Shown here: positions 5,909 to 7,769 of the stretch, piece after piece
Layout of the letters: every line of letters starts with the position of its first letter
Numbering within the stretch: the first letter of the stretch is position 1
Source of the DNA: Fidelibacterota bacterium
Lineage (GTDB): Bacteria > Fidelibacterota > UBA2242 > JAFGTP01
DNA length: 7,769 nt
Direction of reading: 5' to 3'
NCBI GenBank assembly: GCA_021734005.1
Contig: JAIPJV010000088.1
Span: 1-7,769, forward strand
Notes under the pieces: generated by a model
Told to the model about the DNA's origin: nothing
What the model saw: only the letters and a program-made list of their open reading frames with translations
Database searches by the model: none
Made by a program: the position numbers and the translations under genes

Positions 5909-7769
5909 TTGCTGAAAAAAGTTCCCTCAAAAGTTGATTTCGTAAAACTCGAACATGAAATGTTGGATTTCTGGGAAGACAAGGAAATATTTGACAAGCT
6001 TCGGGAAAAGAATAAAGGTGGAGATAAATGGCGCTTTATTGACGGTCCAATCACAGCTAATAATCCCATGGGTGTCCACCATGCCTGGGGCAGAGCTTAT
6101 AAAGACATTTTTCATAGATTTCGTGCCATGGAAGGCTATCAGGCTCGCTATCAAAATGGCTTTGACTGCCAGGGATTGTGGGTTGAAGTTGAAGTGGAAA
6201 AGGAACTGGGATTTTCTTCCAAAACCGATATCGAAGAATACGGTATAGAAAAATTTGTCAATAAATGTAAACAACGGGTTCGTAAATATTCCAAAAAACA
6301 GACTGAACAATCGATCCGCTTGGGTTACTGGATGGATTGGGATAATTCCTATTTTACAATGTCACCGGAAAATAACTATACAATCTGGCAATTTTTACAG
6401 AAATGTCATGAAAATGGATGGATCTATAAAGGCCATGATGTAATGCCCTGGTGTACCCGTTGTGGGGCAGCTCTTTCAGAGCATGAGATTGCCACCGAAG
6501 GCTACAAGGAAATGACCCATACCAGTGTTACAGTCAAACTACCTCTAATCGATCGTGATAATGAATATCTGCTCATCTGGACAACTACTCCCTGGACATT
6601 GACCAGTAACGTAGCTGCTGCAGTTAACACTGAGATGAACTATATCAAAGTGCAGCAAAATGATGAAATTCTCTACCTGGCTGAAACCCGTAAGGATATT
6701 TTAAAGGGTAATTATGAAATACTAGATACAATGACTGGAGAAAAATTACTGGGATTGAAATACAAGGGCCCTTTTGATGAACTCCCTGCTCAGGAAGGTG
6801 CTGAACACAAAGTAATTCCCTGGGAAGATGTTACCGGTGATGAAGGAACTGGTATAGTCCACATTGCTCCCGGTTGTGGTCAGGAAGACCATCAGTTAGG
6901 TGAGGAATTCGACCTGGCTGTGATTGCACCGCTCGATGAATTTGGTAATTATCTGGAAGGGTTTGATTGGCTGACCGGTAAAAATGTGGACGATGTGACC
7001 GGTGATATTCTTCAAAACCTCGAAGAAAAGGGTATCAAATATCGTTCAGATGATTATACTCACAGATATCCAGTTTGCTGGAGACATGGGACTCCCCTTG
7101 TTTTTCGATTGGTGGATGAATGGTTCATCAGCATGGATGAATTACGCAAAGATATGATGGAAATTACAAAGCAGATCAACTGGATGCCTTCTTATGGAAT
7201 GGATCGAGAACTGGATTGGCTGCGAAATATGGATGACTGGATGATTTCCAAAAAACGTTTCTGGGGACTTGCTCTACCTATTTATGAGTGTCAGGAATGT
7301 GGTCATGTCACAGTAATTGGCGGTGATGAAGAATTGGAAGAAAGAGCAGTTGAAGGCTGGGATGACTTCGAAGGCCACTCCCCTCATAAACCCTGGATTG
7401 ATGAGGTTAAAATCGAGTGCGAAAAGTGTGGTGCCAAAGTCAGCCGAATTGAAGATGTTGGCAATCCCTGGTTAGACGCGGGAATTGTTCCTTATTCGAC
7501 ATTGAATTATCGCCATGATAAAGAATACTGGAAAGAGTGGTTTCCGGCTGAATTTATCTGTGAATCCCTGCCCGGTCAATTCCGTAACTGGTTTTACGCT
7601 TTGATCGCTATGAGCGCAGCCATGGAAAATAAACCGCCTTTTACCCGTGTCTTAGGATATAAACTGGTCAAAGATGAGCACGGTGATGAAATGCATAAAA
7701 GCACGGGGAATGCAATCTGGTTTGATGACGCTGCTGAAGAGATGGGCGTTGATGTTATGCGCTGGTTGT
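5909..7769 (+). CDS. ileS: Isoleucyl-tRNA-synthetase-like class I tRNA ligase (3' end cut by window)
   Basis: This would attach isoleucine to its tRNA in the cytosol. The first 620 residues are present without a stop. The start is TTG with AAGGAGG (5895-5901) 7 nt upstream, giving MLKKVPSKVDFVKLEHEMLDFW, a typical class I synthetase opening. The catalytic N-terminal part covers about 1-160, and the CP1 editing domain includes WTTTPWTLTSN (224-234) and GTGIVHIAPGCGQED. CXXC-type zinc pairs occur in PWCTRCG, YECQECG and IECEKCG. The Ile-type features are VEVEVEKELG and the editing motif. The signature motifs are divergent: GVHH at 55-58 where HIGH is expected, GFDCQGLW (84-91) for GWDxHGLP, NPWLDAG (519-525) for DVWFDSG, and EMHKS (594-598) for KMSKS. 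The frame is intact, so this is not decay. I recall similar variants annotated as IleRS or 'class I tRNA ligase' in other bacteria. It follows the DUF2905-like gene by 14 nt, and no T-box leader is visible. Confidence 0.85.
   Translation, partial: MLKKVPSKVDFVKLEHEMLDFWEDKEIFDKLREKNKGGDKWRFIDGPITANNPMGVHHAWGRAYKDIFHRFRAMEGYQARYQNGFDCQGLWVEVEVEKELGFSSKTDIEEYGIEKFVNKCKQRVRKYSKKQTEQSIRLGYWMDWDNSYFTMSPENNYTIWQFLQKCHENGWIYKGHDVMPWCTRCGAALSEHEIATEGYKEMTHTSVTVKLPLIDRDNEYLLIWTTTPWTLTSNVAAAVNTEMNYIKVQQNDEILYLAETRKDILKGNYEILDTMTGEKLLGLKYKGPFDELPAQEGAEHKVIPWEDVTGDEGTGIVHIAPGCGQEDHQLGEEFDLAVIAPLDEFGNYLEGFDWLTGKNVDDVTGDILQNLEEKGIKYRSDDYTHRYPVCWRHGTPLVFRLVDEWFISMDELRKDMMEITKQINWMPSYGMDRELDWLRNMDDWMISKKRFWGLALPIYECQECGHVTVIGGDEELEERAVEGWDDFEGHSPHKPWIDEVKIECEKCGAKVSRIEDVGNPWLDAGIVPYSTLNYRHDKEYWKEWFPAEFICESLPGQFRNWFYALIAMSAAMENKPPFTRVLGYKLVKDEHGDEMHKSTGNAIWFDDAAEEMGVDVMRWL

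Overview
The window is A+T-rich bacterial DNA with all recognisable genes on the + strand. Gene style (strong AAGGAG-type ribosome binding sites, several TTG starts, 2-3 nt gaps between operon genes) and content suggest a low-GC Gram-positive-like bacterium. A Halanaerobiales-type Firmicute is my best guess, but this is an impression from protein style and not a phylogenetic result. I see no tRNA or rRNA gene, CRISPR array, insertion sequence or prophage.

Region 1 (1-3030) starts with the last codons of an unidentified, probably membrane-anchored protein. It is followed by a compact five-gene operon, queD-queE-queC-queF-folE2. Together these encode the full route from GTP to preQ1, the queuosine precursor: GTP -> dihydroneopterin triphosphate (FolE2) -> 6-carboxytetrahydropterin (QueD) -> CDG (QueE) -> preQ0 (QueC) -> preQ1 (QueF). 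The first enzyme is the FolE2 (GCYH-IB) type and not FolE. The queE gene has no ATG, GTG or TTG at its homology-supported start. An ATT codon 3 nt after the queD stop, with a well-placed Shine-Dalgarno sequence, is the best candidate.

Region 2 (3031-3930) holds a gene for a two-part signalling protein. Its N-terminal segment looks like a histidine-kinase dimerisation (HisKA) domain whose phospho-accepting His is replaced by Gln. No ATPase domain follows; instead there is an intact C-terminal receiver domain.

Region 3 (3931-5503) encodes a membrane-anchored HtrA/DegP-family serine protease with an intact catalytic triad and apparently two PDZ domains. It ends in a clear intrinsic terminator.

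Region 4 (5504-7769) holds a small two-helix membrane protein (DUF2905-like). Fourteen nt later comes a large isoleucyl-tRNA-synthetase-like gene that runs off the window end. This synthetase carries unusual versions of the HIGH, HGLP and KMSKS signatures. No T-box leader is visible upstream.

Most of the window is ordinary housekeeping and accessory metabolism. The points worth a second look are the queE start, the His-less HisKA-receiver protein, and the divergent synthetase. I found no convincing evidence of a wholly new system.
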